Source: Trichoderma breve
Taxonomy: Eukaryota > Ascomycota > Sordariomycetes > Hypocreales > Hypocreaceae
Assembly: GCF_028502605.1 (NCBI RefSeq)
Contig: NC_079234.1
Location: 3,472,001-3,536,000 of the forward strand
Length of the DNA stretch: 64,000 nt
Direction of reading: 5' to 3'
Within the stretch, counting starts at the first letter, position 1. Each line of letters begins with the position of its first letter. Below, one piece after another: positions 33,207 to 45,044 of the stretch. The translations under genes and the position numbers were made by a program. Under the pieces are notes generated by a model, which worked only from the letters and a program-made list of their open reading frames with translations, ran no database searches and was not told where the DNA came from.

Positions 33207-35000
33207 TTTGAAAGTTTGTAATAGTTTGTAATAGTTTGATGAATGATATGACGGGTTTGTTGTTTCTTAAGCTTGAGTGATGAGTTGCTTGGTCAAACTT
33301 TTCAAACACCGTCCTGGGCTCTCTTTATATATGTACTTGGGCCCTCATATTCATCCAATGTAATGAGGATCAATGCTCCGAATATGGAATGACTTTTGAC
33401 TCCACGTATGGCTTATTTACTACATTACTCCGTACACTTTCTCACAATGAGGCCAATTCGAGCATCTCGGGCATTGGAAGCAGCAGGCGAGGTATCGTTG
33501 CCCTCCAAAGACCGTTCACACGCCTTGGGGTATCACAAAATTATTCTGAACAAGGAACATTTCTCTTGGCTGACATGGTAGCTGCAGTCATAGCCCAATT
33601 GGTGAAAAGATTCTATAGTCACCCCCCATGGATTATGGTATCCTCAAGAGGAGAGAGGTTTTGGTCGTTGAAAATTCCATCATTCAGATGTCGGGATGTC
33701 GGTCTGAAAGACAAGGAACAATACACCACCAAATCCAAAACTGTCTTATCTAACCGCCAAGATCCGAGTCATGAAAACTACGAGAGCTGAGTTCTGACGT
33801 CATTAATATGGTAACTTCCTTTCAAGGCATTAGTTCAAGGCATTAGGGCGGGATGTCTATTTCTTCCAATATCAAGTGCTAGTATTGTCGTGATGCTTCA
33901 TGTATAAGATACAGTGTTAATGGGCTATTATGAACTGTGCCTGAGCCTCAAATCTGTGATACGGTAGCACTGAGAGACCCAGCTAACTGCTGACTTGTCC
34001 CTGGTGGGTAATTTGAGCGAGGTGTGAACCATGCATGACCCCCTGCCCTCATCTGACCCCCATCTAGAAAACTCCGTACAGAATTTCTTATTGCTCCGCG
34101 CAGGGTGCCTGTATGCACGAGTAGGATACCGCTCTAGGCGCGTTAGTGAAGATGAATCTACATGTATGTATATACCCTGAGCGGGCTAAAGAGCGGCCGC
34201 ACAACTAAAGCCCATGCCTCTCTATACACGTACAACGGCCGCTTACATGCAGTCAACCCGCCGGGTATATCTGCGGCAAATCCTTGCCCAAGGGGCGTGT
34301 GGGCGTCACGTAAGTGGACTTGGTTGCCAAGCCCGGTGTGCGTCGTATATCTGGAGGAATGCTACTATGTATTAGTAGATGGGAAATGTGATCAACCCAA
34401 GATGCAGATTTCTCGGGTGCTAGTCCGCCGGCATCTACACCCCTGTATCAGGATTTAGTACGTCCTCGGCCCGGGCGGCAAGAATCTGATTCGCCTGGCA
34501 AGGAGATAAGGGTCAGATTGAACTGTCAGATTTGTCTCCATGTGATGCGTAGCTCCATCCAGTTTGTCAGCGAGGCTCAAATCAACCCAGAAGCTGTTGA
34601 TCGAAGGACAGTTTATCGGGCCGTTTAATAGATGCCGGGAATGGCTTCAAACGTACATTTCATAAAGAACACTATCCAAACTTGGTAATTATACCTCCCA
34701 TAACTCAATACGCAATATGCTTCTGATATGATTCTAACGAGGCTGTGAAGGAACAATTCATGAAATTTCTAATTATGGTTATAAAGTTATGCACAATGTA
34801 GAGGATTTATCCAAGACGCTCTCCGGATGCCAAGATGCAAGCTAACAAGGCTCCTCTGTCCAACGGTATCACGGAAAAGAGGACAGCACTATACAGTAAT
34901 ATTTTGCTTCTAGAGGGAAAATAAAAGGCATGTTCCTTCATTAAGTTCATCAAAATAGCTACGAACTGTAAATTTATGTCTCAGAGAACTCCAATACAAC
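33207..35000. other. 1.8 kb intergenic region
   Basis: This includes the precursor promoter at its left end and the 3' flank of the first UstYa-like gene at its right. Short open frames (plus 33389-33790, plus 34162-34458) have no recognisable motif. TACTCCGTA-type motifs lie near 33426 and 34071. Confidence 0.5.
33324..33332 (-). promoter_or_regulatory. TATA box of the precursor gene
   Basis: atatataaa on the minus strand, about 118 bp upstream of the precursor ATG. This spacing is usual for strongly expressed fungal genes. Confidence 0.55.
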
Positions 35001-35962
35001 TTATTCTACCGAGCTGAAAACTGAGTGGCCGTTGACCCATTGAACTAGGTCAGGATATACACGGCACTTGCGAGGAAGCCCTTTTCCCATTATCTTCCCC
35101 GTCGCTGAAGTTTCCAGGACATACGGCGTTACGTCGCTGGAGCATGTCAGCACCATCCGTAGAGTCGAAACACAATGGTCGACATGATGCCGACGCGTTT
35201 TGTCTCCACCACTAAATGAAGGCAGTTTACTGTAGTCCCAGTGATTTCTGTAGATGAATTGTCTCACAAGGTTCTGTGTAATCAAAGTTCGCAATATTAG
35301 TTCTAGTTTCAACTCATATATGTGTGTTCATACGTACCAGACAGTGTATTTGATGTGCGCCTTCGAGTAAACCACCAACACCTCCGCCTCGATCTTCGCC
35401 CACGAGTCGGAAATCCCCAATCATCGAGGACTTGTTCAGACTACCGAGTGACTCAAGCGGTACGCTGAAGGCACCAACTGGAATAGCAATGTCAGATTCT
35501 ATGCAATCATCAAGCACTGGAATACTCACAATCCCATAACTTTGCCCATGCCGCCTCCGACGCTGCTGAAGGGTATCCGCTGTATACGTCAGGCTCGAAG
35601 AACTGATTAAACGTCGTCCATTCATATCGAACGGCTTCTAAAACAGGGCCTAAAACAATCCCAATTAAATAATTAGCGAGATGTCGAAAACATCATGGCA
35701 AGGAATTGCACGCACTCGGAGGCGACATTCGCCGTGTACACCTCTCGTCAGACACATGGTTTGACACCCTCTCGATATAAAAAGACAGAGACAAGAAGAG
35801 ACAGAGGGATGAAAATGCAAAGAATATTCGGGTATGGAGCCTTTTCGTTCTCTCAATTGCCCTCAATTCATCAAGAGACTCATCTGCTAGCTCTTCATCG
35901 TCAGAGGGTGTCGCTACTGACTGGTACCGAAGGCGCTCGGCGAGTCGACTTTTCCACCACAT
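35001..35962 (-). CDS. UstYa-like DUF3328 membrane oxidase, copy A
   Basis: Four exons: 35962-35716, 35649-35530, 35477-35338 and 35273-35001, giving 259 residues. An acidic cytosolic N-terminus precedes one membrane anchor (IFFAFSSLCLFLSLSFYI, about 48-65). The lumenal domain includes PVLEAVRYEWTTFNQFFEP and SEAAWAKLWD. Both diagnostic motifs are present: HQIHCLNLVRQ and HVDHCVSTLR, followed by CSSDVTPYVLE. UstYa/UstYb proteins catalyse oxidative cyclisation of the core peptide in ustiloxin-type RiPPs, possibly via metal held by the HxxHC motifs. It is the UstYa-like gene nearest the precursor and diverges from the acyltransferase. The exact reaction is unknown. Confidence 0.85.
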
Positions 35963-36945
35963 AGTAGTTTCAATAGTCAGTCAACGGATGCTCTAACTTC
36001 AAGTCTACAATAGGGAGCGAAATGGAGAATAGTTTCAGCATCACAAAGAGAGGAAGGGAGAGCGAAGAGCCATCTAGGCATTGCAAGAAACCCTTCAATG
36101 CAGCCCTTCCTGCGATAGAACAAGCATTTCACGATATGCAATACCCAGTACAATCCCTGATACCGTCACAGCTAAAAGATGAGTAAGATTATTCATCCGA
36201 ACTTATATTAAGCGGTTGATCTAACCTTCGGTATCCTGGGATGTCTTATGTACACGCCCCTCCACAAGATCACACAGATGCCCCCTGCAAGAAGATCTGC
36301 AACTACAACCACACTCCTCGGGCGTGTTCCGCCTGTTTTGCCGCAGTTGTTTTGGCACCGATAAAGCGATTTCTGGGGTAAGATTCTCGGACATCGACTG
36401 GATGTATGTAAGATGATTTTCGGACCCTCGGATTCCGAATTGTAGCAATATTGCATGTTCCTAGTCCTTATCTTGACTAGACAGAAATAAGAACGAAATA
36501 TGTACAGACGAAATATACGAAGTAGACGGAAATACTGGCGAAATCTAGACGCATAGTAAGCATGTCCCTAAACCCCTGCATACATCCCGGGTCACATTTG
36601 CGGTTTCGTATTAGTAGTATTTCAGCGGCTAGATATGCGAAGCGGAAAGGATTATCGCACCTCGGATAATATGACGCACGGCAACGGCAGTTAGTTCGCA
36701 GCTTGATGAGGTTATCGCGGCATTTGTTCTCGTACTGTTGTCTCTATGCGGCTTACCATTGCCATAGGCATTGCCGAGATGTTCTTGTATAGGAAATAAT
36801 GAAGCATGCCCAGTGTGATTTGCTCTGTTCGTGAGACTTCCGTTCCAAGACTGCTTCAGACTCGGTTTGAGATAAAACTTCATTCGTAAATTTTTCCCAA
36901 ACTATTTAGCACAATCATAAGAAAAGCCAATTGACTACCAGTATT
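35963..36945. other. divergent intergenic region
   Basis: This separates the divergent copy-A and acyltransferase genes. Minus-strand open frames at 36208-36456 and 36629-36883 lack recognisable motifs. The first has one hydrophobic stretch (VVVVADLLAGGICVILW) but no convincing continuation. Confidence 0.45.
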
Positions 36946-38535
36946 ATGCGAATGTTCTCCAGATCCTGGAAACTTCCTTGGCTATCTCCGCCGCCGTGGC
37001 GGTCTTCAAAGTCGCTTGACTTAGAAGAGGAACATGGCATGCTTGAGTCACAACAAAGAGAACGTATCTTGAGCCCCAACAAGGATGATACCTCAGTTCA
37101 GAGAGCCTGGGTTGCAAGAAACGTTCCAAAAGCTATCATCAGCCTGATGCTTTTTTTCATGCCTAGCTTCTTTCGATCTCATGGCAATACTGGCGAACAG
37201 TCTCGCAATGGCGATGCGTCTACTTCGGCACTCGACGGGCTGCGTGGCTACGCGGCTCTGGCCGTTATGAACTATCATCTCTTATACGCATACCAGCCTT
37301 TTGTTTTCTATGGCTACGGTCTCTCCGAAAGTTCTGCTATGCAATGTGCACGGCCTGAGGATATGCATCATCACAACAACTGGTTTCATCAACTACCAAT
37401 ATTTCGACTCATCTATGTCGGAACTTGGCCAATCTCAGTCTTTTTCGTCCTTTCTGGATTTGTTCTCTCCTATAAGCCACTGGTACAATCTCGAGATGCA
37501 TCTTCTGGCTTTACCAAGGCAGTCAAGTCTATGACCTCCTGCTTCTTTCGTCGTCCTGTCCGTTTATATGGACCACCAATTGTCGCCAGCTTCATCACCA
37601 TGCTCGCGATACAGCTTGGTGCTTACGAACATGGCCGCAAGATAGCCTACAATCCTAAATGGGTCCCCGTCATCAATGAGCAACACCAAGAAAGGTTGGA
37701 CTCTTTTGGTGCGCAGCTTTTGCATTGGCTTGATCAATCATGGAGAATGCTCTATGTTTTCTGGTGGGGAGATCTTCACAATCGCTACGATGTGCATTTA
37801 TGGACAATACCTGTAGAGTTTAGATGCTCGTTAGCTATCTTTCTCATTCTACCGGTGTATATGATACTTCGGTCAACCATCCGAGTATTTTTGATGATTA
37901 TCCTGATTGTCTATGTGTATGCGCTTGATCGTTGGGACGTGGCACTGTTTTTCTCTGGACTTTTGATCGCCGATACCGCTATTGCATCAAGAACAGACGC
38001 AATGTCCTTGAACATCAAGAAGCCTGGTCGAAATTGGCCCGTAGTGGCCATGAAGGTGCTGCTACTGATAGGCAGTCTTTGGCTAATGTCAGCTCCAGAT
38101 TTCTGTGTCATGGAGACTCCAGGGTTTCAACTCTTGGGCTGGTTGATTCCACCATCAGATCCAGCGCCAAATCGTTTTCTGCCAAATCTTGGCGGTATCC
38201 TTCTTGTCTCTCTGCTCACTCACACTGAACAGAATAACGCAGCTATCTCATGGTTTCTCAATTCATCCATACCACAATATCTTGGCCGCATAAGCTACAG
38301 TCTTTATATTGTTCATGGGCCTTTGATTCACACTGTTGGATACGCGGTTTTTCCGTTCTTCTGGACAGTTTCTGGGACGGATGAGGTTTGGAGATATGTC
38401 ATTGGGTTCATATCGGGATATTTGGTTCTGTTGGGAGTGGTGCTTTACGTTTCTGATATATTTTGGAGAGCTGTAGATGTAACATTTGTTCGGTTGGCCA
38501 AAGCATGGTTTTCTCGTATGGTTGAGCCTACATAG
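36946..38535 (+). CDS. acyltransferase-3 family multi-pass membrane protein
   Basis: Intronless, 529 residues from the ATG at 36946. The acyltransferase-3 signature appears as ALDGLRGYAALAVMNYHLL (about 95-113) and PISVFFVLSGFVLSY, with catalytic-type His in the first block. About ten hydrophobic helices follow, ending with YLGRISYSLYIVHGPLIHT. Such proteins transfer acyl groups to secreted or lumenal acceptors. Its position between UstYa-like copies A and B makes O-acylation of the cluster peptide a testable guess. Relatives also occur widely outside peptide clusters, so membership is inference. The N-terminus is basic and Trp/Pro-rich. Confidence 0.85.
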   Translation: MRMFSRSWKLPWLSPPPWRSSKSLDLEEEHGMLESQQRERILSPNKDDTSVQRAWVARNVPKAIISLMLFFMPSFFRSHGNTGEQSRNGDASTSALDGLRGYAALAVMNYHLLYAYQPFVFYGYGLSESSAMQCARPEDMHHHNNWFHQLPIFRLIYVGTWPISVFFVLSGFVLSYKPLVQSRDASSGFTKAVKSMTSCFFRRPVRLYGPPIVASFITMLAIQLGAYEHGRKIAYNPKWVPVINEQHQERLDSFGAQLLHWLDQSWRMLYVFWWGDLHNRYDVHLWTIPVEFRCSLAIFLILPVYMILRSTIRVFLMIILIVYVYALDRWDVALFFSGLLIADTAIASRTDAMSLNIKKPGRNWPVVAMKVLLLIGSLWLMSAPDFCVMETPGFQLLGWLIPPSDPAPNRFLPNLGGILLVSLLTHTEQNNAAISWFLNSSIPQYLGRISYSLYIVHGPLIHTVGYAVFPFFWTVSGTDEVWRYVIGFISGYLVLLGVVLYVSDIFWRAVDVTFVRLAKAWFSRMVEPT

Positions 38536-38649
38536 ACTAAAAATTACATATTCAAAAAGAAACACATCTATTCACTAGCTCACAAGCAATACGTTCTTTT
38601 CATACACTGTACTTCAATTGCTAGCTCTTCTGAACATGTAAGTTGGCGA

Positions 38650-39670
38650 TTATGAGATGTCATTCTGATAATCCTTAGTGTTCAATGCGTGTACGCCCGC
38701 CCACTCTCGAATCTTCTCAAAATTGCGACACTTGTGTTGGGTATTAAAGTCAGCATCTATTCCCAACGGCCTCCTCTTGTCCGTTACCATCAAATAAGGA
38801 GTCACGTCAGATGTGCATTTCAAGAATATCAGCAGACTGTTGATGCAGTGATCCACGTGCTATTTCAATGGTTAGCGAGCCCTTGCAAATGGATGTGATG
38901 GACTTCTTACTTCGCGGACTTGCTTTGGAGTTCCATCAAATGCCGGCTGCTTGCTATAGTCGTATTCATCTCGATAAGTGTATTGCCTGACCAAATCTAA
39001 GCAATGAATTTGATGAAAGACTATACGAGATTGTTAGCCGGAAACTACTTGATTGCGGTACATTACAACACTGTGGCCTACTTTCCAAGTTTCCAATTAC
39101 GCCGCCTCCCGCTTCTGGCTTGGCTCTTTTCCAATCTACTTCCTTGGATTTGTTGAGCGCATCAAGCTTATCCATAGGGATGTTCACCGGGCCAACTTTG
39201 ATAAAGTCAGTCCATGAAGCTCATGTCAAGTTGAACAACGGACTTACAATTCCACAATTCAAGCCATGCTCTCTCAAGTTCTGGAGTAGGTTTTCCTCTG
39301 TAGATAGATTTTTCGTTGAATTTGTTCTGGAACTGAACATCGACATATTCGACAGCCTCTAGCGCCGGTGCTATTCAGGTATGTAATCTCAGCATTAAAT
39401 CTCCTATCACAGCCGCAACCGTCACTTACACCAGACTGAAAGTTTTCTTGCACACTGATCTGTGGATGGTTCTTTGGTAACAGCTGCCACGAGAAGGATA
39501 AGAACCGCAACAAGGAGGAAGGTTGTGAACAGCCAAGCAATAGGTCCAAAGAGATGCCAGGTTAATGACTTCAAAGGATTACGAGTTATCTTCTCTTGTG
39601 TACCAGTAGAGCCATCTTCCTCAACATCGGCCTCATCTGCAACAAGGCTGTATCCATATCCAGGGGCCAT
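38650..39670 (-). CDS. UstYa-like DUF3328 membrane oxidase, copy B
   Basis: Five exons: 39670-39430, 39370-39248, 39195-39082, 39020-38911 and 38859-38650, giving 265 residues. A cytosolic N-terminus precedes one membrane helix (HLFGPIAWLFTTFLLVAVLI, about 39-58). PALEAVEYVDVQFQNKF and ELERAWLELWN match copy A. Motif 1 is FHQIHCLDLVRQYTYRDEYD and motif 2 HVDHCINSLLIFLKCTSDVTPYL, then CRNFEKIREW. All introns are GT-AG, each restoring a family motif. It is convergent with the acyltransferase (about 114 bp between stops) and divergent from copy C. A, B and E form one close subgroup by shared blocks. Confidence 0.86.
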
Positions 39671-40427
39671 TTTGAACGTAGAGTCGGGAAAACGGGAAAC
39701 AGTACAGCAAAGATGGCAAATGAGTTAAGGAGAGAAGACAACGAAATGGTGACCAGATTGATACTGTAGGTACAGGAGGGAGGGCTAAGGCTTTTCGAGC
39801 AATGCTGGCCTCTCCAAAGGATCAACCACGCTATCTTTGTTTCCACTCCCAATGGTAACCCAAGATTAGTCAAATGCAAGGTATCGAGCCTGTGTGACCC
39901 CGGTCACAATTGTCCTCCAATCAGCGCTCTGTATATGTCATAATTCATGGCAGTGAGTTTCATGACAGAAGTCCGGGGGTAACCCGAGTCCCTCGGTACG
40001 TATCAGGAAGTTTCCACTCACTCTATCGGTGAGAGACGTTGCAATGATGCCCGATTACATATCGTCTGCAGAAGGATTCTGCGAAGGGCATCATCTTCCT
40101 AAGCCCTGCTTAGTCGATTCGCCGACCAAGCATGGATGCTATCTCCCGAAGATCCTGGACGCATCGTGTTACGGCCACCCCCTCCCTGTCTAATCATGCA
40201 TGTCAGATCCCCCAAGAGATAGATATTGTGGAGTCGCAAGGATACAGGCACAGACCTGATTTATTCCTACTGAGTCTATCATTGCGAAGTCACCGACAGT
40301 GATGCATCTAAGTTGATGTAGTGCAGCAGGTTTGGCTCAAGCCCTCAGTGCCATTCTTTGCTCCCCAACAACTGCAGCCTCGCCTTTCATCCTCTGCTCT
40401 TCTTCACATCGGTTTACACCCAGAAAG
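39671..40427. promoter_or_regulatory. divergent promoter region of UstYa-like copies B and C
   Basis: 757 bp between divergent start codons. No specific operator was recognised. Confidence 0.45.
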
Positions 40428-41428
40428 ATGAAGTTCATAGATATGATATCCAAGATGAGACCTAATAGCCTCGAAAAGACAGACGAGCAATACCACGACG
40501 AGGATGAAGCCCAATCTTTTCTTTCCAATGGCAAAGAAGATGGTAAAGCCAAGTTGATCTCTTGGCGATTTATGGAAGATGGATCATTGCCTTGGAAAGT
40601 TGCAACGGTTGTACTTGCAGTCTCCCTCGGCGCCTCTTTATTCTTCGGTCAACGAGTCCAACACAGCCCTAGTTATGAAACAGGGTTTATAACTGAACTT
40701 CGTCAGTATTCCATATTGGAGGAATTGCGATTGCAAAGTGGTTGCTGACGGCTCCAGAACCCGCTATCTCTGCTATCAAGTTGAATAGACGACAGTTTTA
40801 CGGAAATATCGTCGTCAACGCATCCAATCAATTTGAGTTGATGCTTAACCCGAGCGAAGAGCGTTATGTCGGCCACCCGACTGCCGAACTAGATGCAGCA
40901 TGGGACAGAATCGTAGGCAAGTAATTGTTGATGATGCCGAACCCATATTCGATTGTTAACATATATGCATCTAGGCTCCTACGTTGCCTTGACGGCAGAT
41001 GAAGCCAGCAAAGTTCAAGGCCAAGTCTCAATAGACAATGGAAAATACTTTGTTGTTCCACACGTTCGACATAGTCTTCACTGCGTCAATTATCTTCGGA
41101 AGGTCGCGTATGACAAGTATTATCCGACTGTTCGCACCGAGAACAAGCCAACAGTTCCCACATTCCACATGCACGTTGGTAAGTCGCTCTCTATGTAGGA
41201 CGATGTTAGGCAATGTGCTGACCGACAGCAGATCACTGCGTCGAAATACTACGTGAGACTATTCAGTGCCAAGGTGACCTGACTCCTGTACCGCACGTAT
41301 GGTCCGAAGGAAAGCAGATGTATTTGGCAGACACTTCATTAGTACACACTTGCAGGGATTACCCTGCCCTAATGGATTGGCAAGATGAGAGAGATGAGGC
41401 ATGGAAGACGGGAAAGATTCACAATTGA
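40428..41428 (+). CDS. UstYa-like DUF3328 membrane oxidase, copy C
   Basis: Four exons: 40428-40701, 40758-40916, 40975-41178 and 41232-41428, giving 277 residues. The membrane helix is KVATVVLAVSLGASLFF (about 59-75). The lumenal domain has AELDAAWDRIVGSYVALT, motif 1 RHSLHCVNYLRK, motif 2 HVDHCVEILRETIQCQGDLTP, and VHTCRDYPALMDW. This is the more widespread UstYa branch with ALTADEASKV-like sequence. Intron 2 needs a GC-AG splice (donor GCAAGT at 40917) to read VGSYVAL; GT options nearby give stops. It is the only plus-strand UstYa-like gene here and converges with copy D. Confidence 0.85.
40917..40974 (+). other. GC-AG intron in UstYa-like copy C
   Basis: The donor GCAAGT and acceptor ctag join codons to give VG-SYVALTADEA. 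The nearby GT donors (gtaggc, gtaatt) lead to frameshift and stop. Confidence 0.75.
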
Positions 41429-41616
41429 TGCAGAAGGCGATTAGGTCGCTCTAAAAGCGATGGGGAAGAACATAGACCCTGATTATAATTGAAGAGAGCC
41501 TGTTTTCTTTATTGCAACTATTACAGTCCACTGCGTAAATTCTGCATGGTATCCATTTGTAGTTAAACGATAAGGCAGTAACAAATATATCAACTTCTCA
41601 ACTATCTAGACTCTAC

Positions 41617-42486
41617 TTATGGAATTCTAGAGAGCTGCACAACATTCTTTGGCTTCTTCGGGAAATCAACCACCTCATGGTTTTGCGCCCACTTCTCCAC
41701 AGGCTCCCAGTTGTAACACATACGCGCGACGTTGAAGTTCGCCGTAGGGGCTTTCCTTCCCTTGACCCAGTCGTATAACACGAGTCCCGTATCACGATCG
41801 CTGTTCAGATTGATCAGTGCTCAGAGATCAGACATTTGTAGGTGTATAACGTACCACTCCAGTTTTTGTCTCAAGATTTCTATGCAGTGGTCCACTCGTC
41901 CATGCCACTCTTGAGGGTTCTCGTCGTAGCTGGCTTTCTCATCTGGATATGAGTCCATATATGACGCCCTGAAGAGATTGTACAGACAGTGTAGCTGGTG
42001 GGTGTATTCAAATGTCGCTAGATAGCGCCCATCGTCAAGACGAACTGCCTCTTCGGTATACTGAGGCATCGAGGCCTTGAATTGCTCCTCATCCACGCTA
42101 AACGTCCAAGTTTGCCAATATTTTCCCCACGCTTGATCAACTTCTTTTGTGGGTGGACCCCGGAAAGGAGAGGTTTGATTGTACGTGCCATTCGTGCGTA
42201 CCATGTGATGAGTTGAGAGATCTGTATTATCCCAGAAAATGTCAACTGTTGCGGGGCATGGTTAGTTCTCTTCTCGGGAGGAAGGCATTAACTCTATCAT
42301 ACGTGGTGCTTGTGGAGGTGTTGATGAAGTGGGAGGCCGTGCTGCTGCTTCGAGACCGAGTTGCTGACACGAGTGCCAATTTGCTCGTGGGATCACCGCT
42401 TGGGTGATGATGGATCCTAGGAGTCCGCCGCCGACAAACGGCAGAAAAGCCGAGGTGCAAAATTTACTGCTCTCTCCTAGCTTCAT
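41617..42486 (-). CDS. UstYa-like DUF3328 protein, copy D
   Basis: Three exons: 42486-42303, 42245-41855 and 41800-41617, giving 252 residues. A short N-terminus with a weak hydrophobic segment (LPFVGGGLLGSIITQAVIP) leads to LDIFWDNTDLS and EVDQAWGKYWQTW. Motif 1 is THQLHCLYNLFRASY and motif 2 RVDHCIEILRQKLEC. The sequence after motif 2 departs from the usual TP-containing block (DRDTGLVLYDWVKG), then ends in ARMCYNWEPVEKWA. It belongs to the same superfamily as copies A-C but a different branch. A TATA-like element lies about 102 bp upstream of the ATG. Confidence 0.83.
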
Positions 42487-42587
42487 CTTGTTAATATTCA
42501 ATGTATTGTTAATAAGGGCTGCAGTTGCTAATATAGCAGAGACCTGAAGGAGAGGAAGAGAGGAATGGACTAATGGGGGGCGGCCGG

Positions 42588-42598
42588 TTTATATATAT
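42588..42598 (-). promoter_or_regulatory. TATA box of UstYa-like copy D
   Basis: atatatataaa on the minus strand next to a GC-rich cggccgcccccc-like stretch, about 102 bp before the ATG. Confidence 0.5.
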
Positions 42599-42748
42599 GA
42601 CTAGTAATCTGATAGGTAGTTATACGGGCTTCCTAATATCTTATACATATCTTCTAGGGCTTCGGCTATTCCACATTCTATAACATAGATTTAATATCCT
42701 TTTCCGACGATGTCAATGGAACTAGTTCTCTTCTTGATTCAATATTAA

Positions 42749-43755
42749 CTACTCACGGCTAAGGCTATACAAATTTGGCAGTTTATGCAGCGTAGGACTC
42801 TCTCTTTCCTTCGTCCATTCCAGAATCTTATCAAAATTGCGACAATTATGCAACGTGTTAAAATCAGGCGACTCTTTCTGAGCCTTTTCTGGAGTCAACA
42901 TGATTAGATATGGCGTTGTGTCGCCCAAACACATGAGCACCTCCCGAAGCCTCTGCACACAGCCATCAACTCGAGCCATTATTTGCTCTTCTGTACCTTG
43001 GAATGCGTCTAAGTAAGAGTAGTCATACTCTTCCCTGTATGTGTGCTGCCGCAAAAGGTTTAAGCATCCCAGGTTTCGAAAAACTTCAAGATACGCCAAA
43101 GCGCCATTGCCGTTTTCTGACTGCACTAATTGAGTATCTGCATCATGTAAACCTGTTAATTGCTTTGTCGGGATAATGATAGGATCGTCTTTGGTGAATT
43201 GTTAGCATTTAATAGTACTTTCAGAGCTACGAAACGGTTGCATACGTTGTAATGAAGCGTTCCACGCTTCTTCCAGCTCCAAAGTTGGAACACCCCGATA
43301 TATTGACTTTTGAGAAAAGCCGTTCTGAAATGTTTGCCAAGTATATTCAACTGCGTCCCATGCAGGAGCTGATACATGTTAGTATCTTATGGGTGATAAC
43401 TGTGCGTCCCAATTCTCAACTTACACCATGAAGACACGCTCTGGACACATTCTAGATCGCTTGGCTCATAACGTTGGCCTGCAATGAGAAGTACCAGCGA
43501 GAGCGCCAGGAAGGTGAATGAGAGACCTGAATAAAGGCTCTTCGATGTGAACATTTCAGCTGTGAGCTCTATTGTTGTCCGGACTGAGAAGGACAATTGC
43601 TCCCTAATGTGCGTTTGAGAATAAGATGCGGACTTCGCGAGTCTTAGTTGTTCGAGGGGCATCAATACCTCCCTGAAAACATTCAGCCAAAGCCCACCAC
43701 GCGTTGATGATAACGCTCCTCTTTTGATCTGCATAGATGTTTCTAAGCTTGGCAA
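42749..43755 (-). CDS. degenerate UstYa-like protein lacking both HxxHC motifs, copy E
   Basis: Three exons: 43755-43425, 43368-43246 and 43188-42749, giving 297 residues. The layout equals copies A and B: membrane helix SFTFLALSLVLLIAG, PAWDAVEYTWQTFQNGF, IYRGVPTLELEEAW. But the place of FHQIHCL reads FRNLGCLNLLRQHTYREEYDYS, and the place of HVDHC reads RVDGCVQRLREVLMCLGDTTPYL. Thus three of the four motif histidines seen in copy B, plus one flanking, are replaced, while the surrounding fold residues and the CRNFDKILEW end are kept. The intact frame and splice sites argue against a simple pseudogene. A non-catalytic partner of another UstY protein is plausible. The start could be the Met 7 codons later. 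Confidence 0.8.
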
Positions 43756-45044
43756 AAAGGTATCTCCGTCCGTGTACGCAAGGTACTTCTTGTGTCAGCC
43801 CTAGATTCTTCTAAAGGTGATGAAAGCGCTTAAGCGCCCGTTTTTTTAATGTGACACGTAGCTACGACTAGCAGGGTTATCATCACCTTTATTCCATGTT
43901 GGCAAGCCCGGTATGGGGTGCAGGTAAGAGTACATGTATCTCTTCGGAGTAAAGAAGCCGTACTTATTGCTATACTGTCTCCAAGCTAGAGTGGGAGATT
44001 ACTGCGTGTGGGGTTCTTTGGGCCAGGTGTGACTATCTCCGTACTCCGTAGATCTCGCTCAATGTTTGGAATAGCGCTGCAGCTTACTAGCTTTATGCGT
44101 ACTCCCTCCCCTACCGCCTTCACGGGGCTTGAATCTTTTGGAGCGGATTACAATGGAACAGGATCTGCCTTTAGTTCAGCAACAGGTTCATCTCATCATC
44201 CGACGAAGATAAGGGGGGTGTGCTTCTTAGCGTGGGGGCGAAGAGCGGGAGTATCCTGTGCAGGGGTAAAGGCTTAATTTGGAAGCTGACTCCCCTGGGG
44301 TGTTGATGGCGGGATAATAGCCATTGTCCTCCCCACAATCCATCGTATATCCGTAAGAAAGTATTAGTATACATACAGAGATAGGCTGAGAGTACGAAAG
44401 CGGAGAATTAATTCCGAGGGTTAACAATCAGACCGATGGAACTTTCCGTACAGTATGGAGTAACCAGACTTGCCAGATATCGCAAGCATCTGGATGATCC
44501 TGCTGACACTTAGTAAAGTAGATGCAAACATTGGGTTGCACCCGGAGTTATGTTCTTAGGTTAGTCATTACTGATTCATCAACGGCTACTTTCCGCAACG
44601 GGTTAGCAATTCGATGAACTCGGCACAAACAACTTACCGATAACTTACAGTTCAGTCTTAGGTATGAGGTTGAAACATAGGCCCGCGATATGTTATTCTC
44701 TTTTTGATGTTTGTAAACTTGATTGTCAAGAGAATGACACCTATTGTGTGCAGGTCAATTCAAGATTCAATATTTTCTCATATCGGTCGAGAAGTTTGAG
44801 TCAAGACTCAGCGCACTTTGTGTCAAGAGGATTCCACAAGTAGACTAAGTTATGAATGCGTAAAGTAGAGAGCAAAATAGTTGGAGAAATGTGATGATTT
44901 TCCAATTTGCTGCAACTCTTCTGCACAGTACAATTTGAGCCATTGACTGCATTATGCTATCGGTTTTCTATTTAATCGCAAGATCATTATACTACAAGCT
45001 ACTTGCTAGATCTATCGTCAAAGTCAAGAGAAAACTGGATTGAA
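43756..45044. other. 1.3 kb intergenic region
   Basis: Short open frames (plus 44008-44277, minus 44171-44427) show no motif. A doubled ctccgtactccgta occurs at 44037-44050. Confidence 0.5.

Noticed and set aside
36208..36456. Possible small transmembrane protein gene, minus strand
   Set aside because: One hydrophobic stretch only; the plausible splice at the end leads directly to a stop and no family is recognised.
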